From contig CATKFJ010000140.1 in NCBI GenBank assembly GCA_949747725.1, positions 1 through 18,947 on the forward strand: a stretch of DNA of 18,947 bases, written 5' to 3'. This DNA comes from an uncultured bacterium. GTDB lineage: Bacteria; Bacillota; Clostridia; Christensenellales; Pumilibacteraceae. The position numbers and the translations under genes are program-made. The notes below the pieces were generated by a model, which was not told the DNA's origin, made no database searches, and worked only from the letters and a program-made list of their open reading frames with translations. The first letter of the stretch is position 1. Each line of letters opens with the position of its first letter. Positions 8,530 to 16,091 of this stretch are shown piece after piece.

Positions 8530-10101
8530 TCAGGACGCCGACGAAGCGTCGTTCTTGCCGACTAACGTGCCGCGGTGATCTGTCGTCGGATCGCCGATCT
8601 TGCGCGTGATATTAGCGCCGTTCCACTTAAACGAACCTACGGTATTACCGCTTACCGTGCCGCCGTTTGCGTTGTACGCGACTATGCCGCCCCATTCGTA
8701 CGCACTCGGCTCGTTATAGTAATTGAGCATATTCGTCATGGTGAGCGTAGTATAGCTGTTGCCGCTTACCGTGCCGCCCGTGCGATTTACCGATACGATA
8801 CCGCCGGCTGTGCGGACGTTGTAGTATTTACTGCCGTCGTCGCCCGAACATTGCGACCCGGCAATTACAAGCGCGGTAACTTTATTGCCCGTGACTTTGC
8901 CGTCCTTACAGTTTTCGAGCACTACGCCGGCCATTTCGTAACAAGCCTGACCGACCTGACCGGTAACGCCCTGCGTAATAGTACCGCTGACTTCGCAGTT
9001 TTCCACAGTACCGTAATTATGCAAAACTATTCCGCTCACCTCGCCGCCTGCAGCCGTATACTTGGCGTTCTTGACGTTTATAGCGGAAACCGTACCGTAA
9101 TTTCTGTACGCGACAGTAGCGATCGACGCATTTATCGGCACGTCTTTTACTTGTAACTTATTTTCTATCTCGGGATTTTCGAACACGATATTTTTTACCG
9201 AAGACCCTACCGACAGAAAGTCGAACATCGCCCAATATCCGCCGTCGTAATTGACATAAACGTTAGACAGTTTTTTGCCGTCGCCGTCGAGCGTGCCGAA
9301 AAACGGCTTATGCAACGTGTACATATTGGAAATACCTTCGAGCACGTTTACCGAGCTATAATCCAAATCGTTGGCTATTTTATAATTATTGCGCGTCTGC
9401 TTATTCTCGTTAAAATAACGCGTTTCGTAGTAATCTATCGCGCGGAGATCGAACGGCGATTTAATGAGATACGGGTTAGCCGCCGTACCGTCGCCGTCCA
9501 AATATTTAATATCCGACGGCACGATTTGCGTTATATCGAACTTTTCGTTCGGCTTGACGGGATACACGCCGAGAACTAAATTTTTATCGAACATATCGTA
9601 AGAAGTAGTTGTTATCTCGGTAACGTTAAAGTCGATGTCCACCACTCTGTAACCGATAGCATCTTTTACTTTATTCCACTTCAACACGCTGTCTTGAAGA
9701 GATTCTATAACCAGTGTTGCTTGCAATTGCTCTTCCTCCGGGACATAAGTTTTGACAGTCCAATCAGACCTCCCATTTTTGTATAACGTACATATATTAA
9801 AATCGAAACTTCCGCTCGGCAAAGTAAGTCCGTCCACCTTATAAAGATCGACCGAAGTCGCCTCTACGACGAATATAAATTCATCGATCTTTATTTCGTA
9901 TGTCGAAACGGATTCGACCGCCTGCCACGACACCGTAAACGACTCCTCGGTTACAGTAAACACTATGCTGTCCGCCGCGACCCTTCCGATCATACCATCG
10001 TCGTTGTTGCCGCCCGCCCTTTTGGCGCAAGCCGTCATACACAACGCCGACAAAAGGGCCGCTACAAGCATGAAAAAAATTCCGTATGTTTTCTTTCTCA
10101 T
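8530..10101 (-). CDS. Surface lipoprotein with fibronectin-like and GLUG-type beta-helix regions
   Basis: A 523-residue probable lipoprotein. The N-terminus (MRKKTYGIFFMLVAALL) leads to MTAC, giving lipidated Cys at 25. Two stretches resemble fibronectin type III strands (SFTVSWQAVESVSTYEIKI and SVLKWNKVKDAIGYRVVDI). A right-handed beta-helix of the GLUG kind follows, seen in NNYKIANDLDYSS, FGTLDGDGKKLSNVYVN and repeated turns such as GGIVSVNRTGGTVSGN and GGIVAYNANGGTVSGN. Such proteins usually act as surface adhesins or glycan-binding parts; here, upstream of a secreted pullulanase, glycan capture is a reasonable guess but no catalytic site is visible. The frame can be extended to GTG 10113, but the ribosome site GGGGAG (10106-10111) overlaps that region, so ATG 10101 or 10104 is preferred. 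It has a strong promoter at 10138-10167. Confidence 0.85.
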   Translation of the reverse strand: MRKKTYGIFFMLVAALLSALCMTACAKRAGGNNDDGMIGRVAADSIVFTVTEESFTVSWQAVESVSTYEIKIDEFIFVVEATSVDLYKVDGLTLPSGSFDFNICTLYKNGRSDWTVKTYVPEEEQLQATLVIESLQDSVLKWNKVKDAIGYRVVDIDFNVTEITTTSYDMFDKNLVLGVYPVKPNEKFDITQIVPSDIKYLDGDGTAANPYLIKSPFDLRAIDYYETRYFNENKQTRNNYKIANDLDYSSVNVLEGISNMYTLHKPFFGTLDGDGKKLSNVYVNYDGGYWAMFDFLSVGSSVKNIVFENPEIENKLQVKDVPINASIATVAYRNYGTVSAINVKNAKYTAAGGEVSGIVLHNYGTVENCEVSGTITQGVTGQVGQACYEMAGVVLENCKDGKVTGNKVTALVIAGSQCSGDDGSKYYNVRTAGGIVSVNRTGGTVSGNSYTTLTMTNMLNYYNEPSAYEWGGIVAYNANGGTVSGNTVGSFKWNGANITRKIGDPTTDHRGTLVGKNDASSAS

Positions 10102-10137
10102 CATTCTCCCCACTCTATTATTGTCTTTGCATATAAT

Positions 10138-10167
10138 ATTTTAACATACGCAAATCGGCTTTGTCAA
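10138..10167 (-). promoter_or_regulatory. Promoter of the lipoprotein-pullulanase operon
   Basis: Minus-strand TTGACA (10162-10167), an 18-base spacer and TAAAAT (10138-10143). Expected start is near 10131, about 30 bases before the ATG. I see no clear catabolite-repression site overlapping it. Confidence 0.8.
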
Positions 10168-10242
10168 TAGATTTGTACATTTTAATGCCGTGACCGTGTG
10201 CACGACGCACAATTCGTCGGCTTTATATTATTCGCAAAAGTA

Positions 10243-10271
10243 TTGACAAATTGCGCATAATATAGTATTAT
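10243..10271 (+). promoter_or_regulatory. Promoter of the Gln-rich repeat protein gene
   Basis: TTGACA (10243-10248), a 17-base spacer and TATTAT (10266-10271). Transcription should start near 10278, just past the ATG at 10275, so that ATG cannot normally be used and the next in-frame ATG (10329) is preferred. Confidence 0.8.
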
Positions 10272-10280
10272 ATTATGAAG

Positions 10281-10296
10281 CCGTATCTAAATACGG
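10281..10296 (+). other. Stem-loop at the predicted 5' end of the repeat-protein mRNA
   Basis: CCGTAT-CTAA-ATACGG, a perfect 6-bp stem beginning about 3 bases after the predicted transcription start. A hairpin at an extreme 5' end can protect mRNA from decay; it also suggests this stretch is leader, not coding sequence. Confidence 0.5.
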
Positions 10297-10328
10297 TCAC
10301 TAACCTAAAAGCGGGAAATCCAAGCAGT

Positions 10329-11996
10329 ATGTCAAACGTAAGAGATAATAACGCCGATCTCGGCAACCAGACAATAGAAGGCACGCTTCCGCCCATCGCG
10401 CTCGAAGCGGAAATTGTCTTGCCTGACGGCTCGACGCAACCGATTTCCGCGAATACTGCCGAAGAACAACCCGTTCTTACCGAGGAAGAAATAAACGCAA
10501 AGCTCGACGCGCTTATCAATAACGGCGCCGATGCGTTATCGCAAGACGACGGGCAGCCTATCATTTTGGGCGACATGCCCGACGAGGGGCAACCCATTAT
10601 TTTGGGCGATATGCCCGACGAAAGTCAGCCCATTATCTTAGGCGATATGCCCGACGACAGTCAGCCCATTATTATGGGTACGATAGATAACTTGATAATT
10701 CCGCAGACAGATCCCGAGGGCGACGCTCTTGCCGCCGAGCTTGACGCTCTGATTAACGAGCAACCGCAACAAGAACAACCGACGACGCAAAACACCGATG
10801 ACGCTGATATGGGCGACGATCTTTCGGCTGTGCTCGACGCGTTTATGAGTGAACAACCGCAACAAGATCAGCCGACGGCGCAAAATAATCCTGCCGAGCA
10901 AAATAAAGATACTGCGGAAAATACGGACAGCAAGACCGACAGCCGTGCGGAACTCGACGCAGCACGCGAAATGATGGAACAGGCGCGCATAATGATGGAA
11001 CAAGCTCAAGCGCAAGCACAGGCACAAGCCCAAGCGCACGAAGAACCGCCGCGCCCCGTGCAGCCGCCGCAAGAACAGAAACCGCAGTACAACGAAGCGG
11101 CGGAAGCGCGCGAAATGATGGCAAAAGCCGAGCTTATGATGGAGCAGGCACGCCAAGCGCAACTTCAAGCACAACTTCAAGCTCAGACATTTAATAATAT
11201 TCCTCCGCAACATATAGTTACGACTACAGAAAGAGACAGCGCTGCGACGGAGGCGGCGCGAGAAATGATGCGCCAAGCTCAAATGATGATGCAACAGGCA
11301 CATCAAGCGCAGATACAGGCTCAGAATGCGGCGCAACAGGCGCAACTTCAAGCACAGCTTCAAGTGCGTTCGAGCCAACCGCAGCCGACAATGCCCATTA
11401 CAGACACGTATGCCGCGAAAGAAGTGGAACGGTTGAAGAACGAACTCGACAGCATGCGCGAGCTTGTAAACAAACTTACTTTTACCCTTGCGCAAAACCA
11501 AAATCCCACGGCGACGCAGACGGGCGCGCAAGCTCAACAGCGTTATGTATACGATCCCGAGCGCGATCAGTACCGCAAGCTCGAAACCGAACTCGACCGT
11601 ATGCGGCGCGATATTATGGAAAAAGATCTGCGCGACCGCGAAAAAGAGCTTGACCGCAGACAAAAAGAAGCCGAAAACAGCATCAAAGACATTCGTCCCG
11701 AAATGGTGCAAATGTCGGACTCGCGCGACGTTATGCCATTAGGCAGTCAACCTCCCGTCGGCGGCGAATTCATTCCGCTCGCAAACGGCGTGTTCTACTC
11801 GATCAAGGACAAACAGGTCTACGTCATGACTCCGGCATCCAACGCCGCCGCGGCACGTCCCACAATCGAACAACCGCGCCCCGCGCCCACCAAAAAGAAA
11901 ACGGTGGTACGGACATCGGCAAGGCGCAAAAGCGCATCGCCGCGCCGAGTACAGCGTCGGCGTCCTCCGTCGGGACGGCGCCCGTCGCACAGATAA
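10329..11996 (+). CDS. Unrecognised Gln/Pro-rich repeat protein with strongly basic C-terminus
   Basis: A 555-residue protein I cannot assign. There is no signal peptide or membrane segment. The acidic first part carries a 12-residue tandem repeat (residues 75-117; GQPIILGDMPDE, three full copies and one partial) and two copies of a 35-residue unit (AELDALINEQPQQEQPT; AVLDAFMSEQPQQDQPT). The middle has three copies, about 50 residues apart (212, 260, 310), of a Met/Gln-rich unit of the type AREMMEQARIMMEQAQAQ, likely helical or coiled-coil. A further coiled-coil-like charged stretch (about 360-450) contains DRMRRDIMEKDLRDREKELD. The last 39 residues are dense in Lys/Arg and Pro (SARRKSASPRRVQRRRPP), like a nucleic-acid-binding tail. 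The acidic front and basic tail suggest self-assembly or binding of nucleic acid or polyanion; this is inference. The start is chosen because the promoter runs over ATG 10275. The mRNA ends at a strong terminator. Confidence 0.8.
   Translation: MSNVRDNNADLGNQTIEGTLPPIALEAEIVLPDGSTQPISANTAEEQPVLTEEEINAKLDALINNGADALSQDDGQPIILGDMPDEGQPIILGDMPDESQPIILGDMPDDSQPIIMGTIDNLIIPQTDPEGDALAAELDALINEQPQQEQPTTQNTDDADMGDDLSAVLDAFMSEQPQQDQPTAQNNPAEQNKDTAENTDSKTDSRAELDAAREMMEQARIMMEQAQAQAQAQAQAHEEPPRPVQPPQEQKPQYNEAAEAREMMAKAELMMEQARQAQLQAQLQAQTFNNIPPQHIVTTTERDSAATEAAREMMRQAQMMMQQAHQAQIQAQNAAQQAQLQAQLQVRSSQPQPTMPITDTYAAKEVERLKNELDSMRELVNKLTFTLAQNQNPTATQTGAQAQQRYVYDPERDQYRKLETELDRMRRDIMEKDLRDREKELDRRQKEAENSIKDIRPEMVQMSDSRDVMPLGSQPPVGGEFIPLANGVFYSIKDKQVYVMTPASNAAAARPTIEQPRPAPTKKKTVVRTSARRKSASPRRVQRRRPPSGRRPSHR
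10551..10679 (+). repeat. 36-bp tandem coding repeat, about 3.6 units
   Basis: Units start at 10551, 10587, 10623 and 10659 (the last partial) and encode G/S-QPIILGDMPD-E/D. Differences are mostly at third codon positions (cag/caa, cct/ccc, ttg/tta), so the peptide is conserved more than the DNA. This points to selection on an older duplication. Confidence 0.9.
11001..11039 (+). repeat. Low-complexity Gln-Ala coding run
   Basis: Six alternating Gln-Ala pairs followed by Gln-His, written with varied codons (caa/cag; gct/gcg/gca/gcc). It sits directly after the first AREMM unit; similar QAQ runs follow the second and third units. Confidence 0.85.
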
Positions 11997-12005
11997 AAAA
12001 CAACG

Positions 12006-12041
12006 AAAGAGCCGAGAAATTTAAATTTCTCGGCTCTTTTT
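12006..12041. terminator. Bidirectional rho-independent terminator
   Basis: A perfect 34-base palindrome (12006-12039) with GAGCCGAGAAA arms around TTTAAA. It is followed by a T5 tract on the plus strand and CTTTCG on the minus strand. It lies between the convergent repeat-protein and spoIIE genes and is best placed for the former. Confidence 0.92.
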
Positions 12042-12078
12042 ACTGACATACAATATTGTTTTTATCTGTAGTCGTCCC

Positions 12079-14334
12079 CTATCCGTTAGTTTCCGCTTTA
12101 AACTTTTTTCGCTTTTTGGGCGCGTCGTACAATCGGAAAGCTACAGCCGTCATATCGTCGCGCGGAGTACCGCCGCTAAGCGAAAGGGCGCGGTTTATAA
12201 TGGCGTTGACAGTCGTTTCGGGATTGAATGCGGTAAGACCGTTAATAAACTCCGGAAGTTCGTCGCCGTCGAAACAATCGCTTACCCCGTCGGTAACAAG
12301 TATCAACATCTGCCCCGGATAAAGCCGTTTGGCTGTAACATACGGGCGCAGTTCGTCGAGCACTCCTATCGGCAGAGAACTTCCTTCTATCCTGAGTACG
12401 GTGTCCGTTGTTTTTATATAACATGGCGGCGCGCCTATTTTTATTATATCGACCGTAGCGGAATCGAGGTCGCAAACAGCAACGTCCGCGGCGGAATAAC
12501 TCTCGGTATTGGGAAGCTTAAGAAACCTATTCACTCCCGTGATCACAGACTGAGAATCGAATCCGGCGCGATAAAAACATTCTATAAGCTCGACGGCGGC
12601 GCCGCTGCTCTCGCTCGCACGTTCCCCCGACCCCATACCGTCGAGCAACGCCGCCAAAAACTTATCGCCTATACGCTCGAATGTATAGCTGTCGCCCGAA
12701 ACGCCGCTCTTGCCCACTCCGGCTCGCGCATACACCGCCTCGTACTTGGGACTTTTTTTAAGCGTTACCACGCTCCAACCTGCGGCTTGCGTTTTTTCGA
12801 GCGATACTATTTCGTAATTGCGTTTGAGGCACACGCGTACCGCACGCAAAATTTTATTGCGCGACGCGGAGCGCGTTCGCACGACCGCGGTTATGCCGTC
12901 GCGCGAGCAGAACGCCTCGGCGCACTCGATACCCGTGTTATTCAATTCATTCAGCAATTTATCCTCTATATCGCCGTCGAACCCGATAGGTTCCGCCTGA
13001 CTTTTACCAAGTTCTTCGAGGACGTCTTTTATAGCTTTAAGCCGTTCCGTGACAATCGTCTTGGCTTTGTTTTCGCTGTCGCGCTCGCGCGCTCGCGCTC
13101 GAGCCGCGTCCGTTATAGCCGCGGATTCGGTTATAACGTCTACCGTGCGCGCACACGTTTTGGTAAAAAATTCGGGCAGATCGGAAATTATGGCACGACC
13201 GCCGTGCGCGCGTTCGGCAAGCTCCGCAAAAGCTTTGGACGCTTGGATCTTGTCGCAACCGTCGCGGTTTTTGCAGTACGGGCAAATCCTGTCGGCAAGC
13301 GCCGCACCGATAGCGGCATAATCGGGCAAGCTCTCGCCGAGAGAATTCATAAGCCGCGCCGTTTCGTCGAACACAGACGCTACGGACAGCATGCGATTGC
13401 CTGCGTCCGCACGGGTACGGTTTATATAGTGTCTTACGGCAAGCCGCGCCGAACCGTCGAAGTCGAAATACGTCCGCACGGCTCCGACCGCGCGCCGCGG
13501 CAGGATGACGAACAGAACACCGCCCGAAGCCAACATCAAACAGTTCCACCCTATCTCGGTCGGATCTGTCCCGAACAGCACCGCGGCGGCGGCGTACACA
13601 CCTATTGCCGCTATAGTATAAACGATGCGCGGCAAGCTGCCGAATGCAACTATCGCAAGCATACACGCTATGAGCGCGACGGCAAGCGGCGTATCCGTAA
13701 CAAGCCCCATTCCCAACGCTATTGCCGTTCCTCCGGCAAGCGCGTACTTAATGCCGCACACCCCGAACATCGCCATGGCGAACATTGCCGGCGCAAGCCC
13801 TATTATAAAAAGATCCACGCGCGCGCGCCCGAACGCAAGTCCGGCTACGATGAGAACCACGCACATCGACGCGCTCTCGGGAACGCTCGTGCGGTATGCA
13901 AACCGTTTATGCGCACACCGCGCCGCATTGACGGCGAAATAATAGAAAAACAGCGCAACAAATCCCGTAAGCAAGGCATCGGCAAGAGGTACGAAAAGCC
14001 CGAGCAACACCGTCTTTACGACTATCGCGGCTATTGAAAAAAGTATCTTGGATACGTATCTGTCGAACCGTACGAACTTAAGTCCCAAAAACCACCGTAT
14101 CGCCATAATGAAAATAACGACGCCGGCTACGTACAGCCGCCAGACCTCGAATGTAAACAAAAACGCGCACAATAAATATATCGGCGCTATAAACCCGAAA
14201 AACACTTCGCCCGAAAGCGCACAAAACATCGCCGCGCCGAACGGCATTATCGCATATACTTTTCCGCCGCAGCATACAACAAGCATGACGGGCGCCGCTA
14301 TCAACTCGATAGGGCTTATTTTCTTGCGTCCCAT
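12079..14334 (-). CDS. spoIIE: Stage II sporulation protein E, serine phosphatase
   Basis: A 751-residue SpoIIE, somewhat shorter than the roughly 827-residue B. subtilis protein. In that system it dephosphorylates the anti-anti-sigma factor SpoIIAA and so activates sigma-F in the forespore; it also works at the polar septum. The N-terminal 300 or so residues form a multi-span membrane domain. The middle region (about 330-520) has a cysteine-bearing segment (CPYCKNRDGCDK) common in clostridial SpoIIE, then charged linkers. The PP2C-like domain (about 530-740) has GVSGDSY, LLDGMGSG (D565), VTDGVSD (D682, D686) and RDDMTAVAF (D726, D727), so the metal-binding acids are present. ATG 14334 fits the usual RKK-x-ELI opening of the family, but no Shine-Dalgarno precedes it and a TATAAT-like sequence lies only 5 bases upstream. 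No clear Spo0A box is seen. Confidence 0.96.
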   Translation of the reverse strand: MGRKKISPIELIAAPVMLVVCCGGKVYAIMPFGAAMFCALSGEVFFGFIAPIYLLCAFLFTFEVWRLYVAGVVIFIMAIRWFLGLKFVRFDRYVSKILFSIAAIVVKTVLLGLFVPLADALLTGFVALFFYYFAVNAARCAHKRFAYRTSVPESASMCVVLIVAGLAFGRARVDLFIIGLAPAMFAMAMFGVCGIKYALAGGTAIALGMGLVTDTPLAVALIACMLAIVAFGSLPRIVYTIAAIGVYAAAAVLFGTDPTEIGWNCLMLASGGVLFVILPRRAVGAVRTYFDFDGSARLAVRHYINRTRADAGNRMLSVASVFDETARLMNSLGESLPDYAAIGAALADRICPYCKNRDGCDKIQASKAFAELAERAHGGRAIISDLPEFFTKTCARTVDVITESAAITDAARARARERDSENKAKTIVTERLKAIKDVLEELGKSQAEPIGFDGDIEDKLLNELNNTGIECAEAFCSRDGITAVVRTRSASRNKILRAVRVCLKRNYEIVSLEKTQAAGWSVVTLKKSPKYEAVYARAGVGKSGVSGDSYTFERIGDKFLAALLDGMGSGERASESSGAAVELIECFYRAGFDSQSVITGVNRFLKLPNTESYSAADVAVCDLDSATVDIIKIGAPPCYIKTTDTVLRIEGSSLPIGVLDELRPYVTAKRLYPGQMLILVTDGVSDCFDGDELPEFINGLTAFNPETTVNAIINRALSLSGGTPRDDMTAVAFRLYDAPKKRKKFKAETNG

Positions 14335-14487
14335 GTATAATTATATATCATACGCGGCAACGCGAATAATAAGTATTTAAAGGGAAATAACGGAAAACTT
14401 GCAAGTTGATCGTGTTTGGGATTATCGTGCGGCACGATAGCTCTTAATTAAGCAAACGCGAACCGTTGCGATACTCACGTTTCCGTA
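14335..14487. other. Intergenic region upstream of spoIIE with a perfect dyad
   Basis: A 153-base AT-rich gap between the HAD gene stop and spoIIE. It holds a perfect inverted repeat, TATCGTG-CGG-CACGATA (14423-14439), and a weaker one (GCAAACGCG/GCAACGG, about 14452-14469). Neither is followed by a T tract on the minus strand, so a protein-binding site is as likely as a terminator. The spoIIE promoter must lie here or further upstream, but I cannot identify a convincing -35/-10 pair. Confidence 0.5.
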
Positions 14488-15141
14488 TCAAATATTCGGC
14501 GCGTCATTCCAACCCTTAACGATAAAATCGGCGTAGTCTTTTACGGCATTTCGGTCGAGCATTTTTCCGTCCATTGCAACGGTCGTCATACCGGCGCGCT
14601 TGGCGGATATTATAGCCGCGGCGACGTCGTCGAACGCCATACATCTATAAGGATCCGCTCCCACCGTCTTCGCCGCATGTATATAAATATCGGGCGACGC
14701 TTTTGCAAGACCCGTTTCGTCTGCCGTGAATATTTTATCGAACATATCGAATATTCCGTTATTCTTCATGCACGATTCCGCAAAACTGCGGTGCAGGCTT
14801 GTTACCGCAGTTATTATCTTGCCGTCCGCTCTGCACTTTTCTATATACTCGCGCGCGCCGTCGAGAAGTTTTATATCCTCGGCGTACGCTTTTGCGGCAA
14901 GCTCGTTCCATTCGTTCATAAGCTGTTCGGGCGTATCCGAAAGCTTGTAAAAATCTATCGTGTAGTAAGCCGATGCCGTAAACCCGAGCGCCGCTATGCC
15001 GTGCTTGTATTCGTACGACGGCGCTATACCGCGCTTACCCAGAAATATATTGTCTATCTCGTGCCAAAGCTCGACCGAATCGAATACCGTTCCGTCAAGA
15101 TCGAGCATTACGGCAGTTATATCCGTAATGTCGTTTTTCAT
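14488..15141 (-). CDS. HAD-superfamily hydrolase, beta-phosphoglucomutase-like subfamily IA
   Basis: A 217-residue haloacid dehalogenase-type phosphatase. Motif I is LDLDGTVFD with nucleophile D14 and acid/base D16; motif II is the Thr-Ser of VTSLH; the motif III lysine is in GLAKASPDIY; motif IV is AFDDVAAAI. A helical cap (about 20-85) lies between motifs I and II, as in subfamily IA enzymes such as phosphoglycolate phosphatase and beta-phosphoglucomutase. It should hydrolyse or isomerise a small phosphorylated metabolite; the substrate cannot be told. Its ATG overlaps the stop of the flavoprotein gene (ATGA), with GGAAGA as ribosome site, so both are on one mRNA. Motif IV has Asp-Asp-Val where many members have Glu-Asp-Ser, an acceptable variant. 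Confidence 0.92.
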   Translation of the reverse strand: MKNDITDITAVMLDLDGTVFDSVELWHEIDNIFLGKRGIAPSYEYKHGIAALGFTASAYYTIDFYKLSDTPEQLMNEWNELAAKAYAEDIKLLDGAREYIEKCRADGKIITAVTSLHRSFAESCMKNNGIFDMFDKIFTADETGLAKASPDIYIHAAKTVGADPYRCMAFDDVAAAIISAKRAGMTTVAMDGKMLDRNAVKDYADFIVKGWNDAPNI

Positions 15142-16025
15142 TTATCTTCCTTAATGTCCGCAATAACACCGAACGCAACGTTCATTCCGTCGACTACTGC
15201 CTTACCTATCTGCTTGATCCCAACCGTACAATCGCCGGCGGCGTATAATCCGCCGATATTCGTTCTGCCGTAACCGTCTGTTTTTATATCGCCGGACTTG
15301 TCCGTAAGAATACCGAGCGTTTTTGCCATCGACGCACTTCCCATGCTCCCGAGCGCAATAAATACTCCGTCGAGCGGAATAGACGTGCCGTCCTCGAACT
15401 CAACGCCGCCCACTCTTCCGTCGCGCTCTGTAATTCTCGCGATCTTAGCAGTATACACCCTGTCTTTGTCTACTTCAAACGAAGGGCTGTCGCCGTCCGT
15501 CAAAAGAAACGCGTCGCCCACAACGTTTTTCAGCGCATAGTATTCATGCTCCGCAAACGCGCCGGCTCCGATAACTCCGACCCGTTTTTTACGGTAAAAG
15601 AACGCGTCGCACACTGCGCAGTAACTAATGCCTTTACCGTCGAGTTCGGCAATGCCTTCGATATCCGCCTTTTTTCTCGGCGAACCGGTAGCAATAATCA
15701 GTCTGCGCGCGGCATAATCGCCCGTTTCGGTTTTAACGGTAAACACGCCGTGATCAAACTCGACGAACGTCACTTGAGCGTTTACGACGCAAGCGCCGAC
15801 GCGCCGCGCCTGTTCGATGCCGACGTCATACAACGCCGCGCCGCTTATTTCGCCCGTACCGTAATAGTTCTGTATAAGCTCCGCTTTGTGAAGCGCCGAA
15901 ACTCCGTTATGCACGAGCAAAACGTTTCTTCCGCCGCGCACGATATAAAGTGCGGCGGATACCCCCGCAGGGCCGCCGCCTATAATAATAACGTCATAAT
16001 TATCAAGCTTGTTATTTTCTTGCAT
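15138..16025 (-). CDS. Thioredoxin-reductase-like flavoprotein without NADPH motif (possible ferredoxin-type)
   Basis: A 295-residue low-molecular-weight thioredoxin reductase homologue. The FAD Rossmann motif IIGGGPAG is at 14-21, the redox pair is C136-A-V-C139 followed by Asp, and the C-terminal FAD motif is GLYAAGDC. The second nucleotide-binding site is degenerate: VIGAGAFAEHEY replaces the usual GGGxSA, and LLTDGDSPSFE stands where NADPH enzymes have HRRxxxR. Clostridial ferredoxin-dependent flavin thioredoxin reductases lack the same features, so reduction by ferredoxin and not NADPH is likely; the exact thiol partner is inferred. No thioredoxin gene adjoins. ATG 16025 has a modest site (GGGG, 5 bases away). 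The HAD gene overlaps its end by 4 bases. It follows the Sel1 gene across a hairpin, so transcription may be read-through or from a nearby weak promoter. Confidence 0.9.
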   Translation of the reverse strand: MQENNKLDNYDVIIIGGGPAGVSAALYIVRGGRNVLLVHNGVSALHKAELIQNYYGTGEISGAALYDVGIEQARRVGACVVNAQVTFVEFDHGVFTVKTETGDYAARRLIIATGSPRKKADIEGIAELDGKGISYCAVCDAFFYRKKRVGVIGAGAFAEHEYYALKNVVGDAFLLTDGDSPSFEVDKDRVYTAKIARITERDGRVGGVEFEDGTSIPLDGVFIALGSMGSASMAKTLGILTDKSGDIKTDGYGRTNIGGLYAAGDCTVGIKQIGKAVVDGMNVAFGVIADIKEDK

Positions 16026-16051
16026 GATTGCCCCGATCGTTCAACTTAAAG

Positions 16052-16077
16052 CACAAACCGACGGAAAGTCGGTTGTG
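16052..16077 (-). terminator. Weak terminator or attenuator hairpin between Sel1 gene and flavoprotein gene
   Basis: Arms 16052-16062 and 16068-16077 pair over 10 bp with one bulged base around a 5-base loop (core CCGAC/GTCGG). On the minus strand only GCTTTAAG follows, so termination is probably partial. Confidence 0.5.
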
Positions 16078-16091
16078 AATACATTATAAAA

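Noticed and set aside
10190..10215. TGTGC-ACGAC-GCACA as an operator for the divergent promoters
   Set aside because: The arms are only 5 bases and lie between, not on, the promoter elements. There is too little to support a site.
11001..11039. CRISPR or microsatellite interpretation of the repeated CAAGCN bases
   Set aside because: The units are 6 bases, codon-phased and vary at third positions. There are no spacers.
10638..11711. A 357-codon minus-strand frame antisense to the repeat protein
   Set aside because: It is Leu/Arg-rich only because CAA/CAG and GCN codons read backwards as Leu and Arg-type codons. The plus strand has the promoter, the terminator and peptide-level repeat conservation.
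12787..14037. A 416-codon plus-strand frame antisense to spoIIE
   Set aside because: It has an extreme Arg/Tyr-rich composition, no ribosome site and no domain, while SpoIIE motifs are clear on the other strand.
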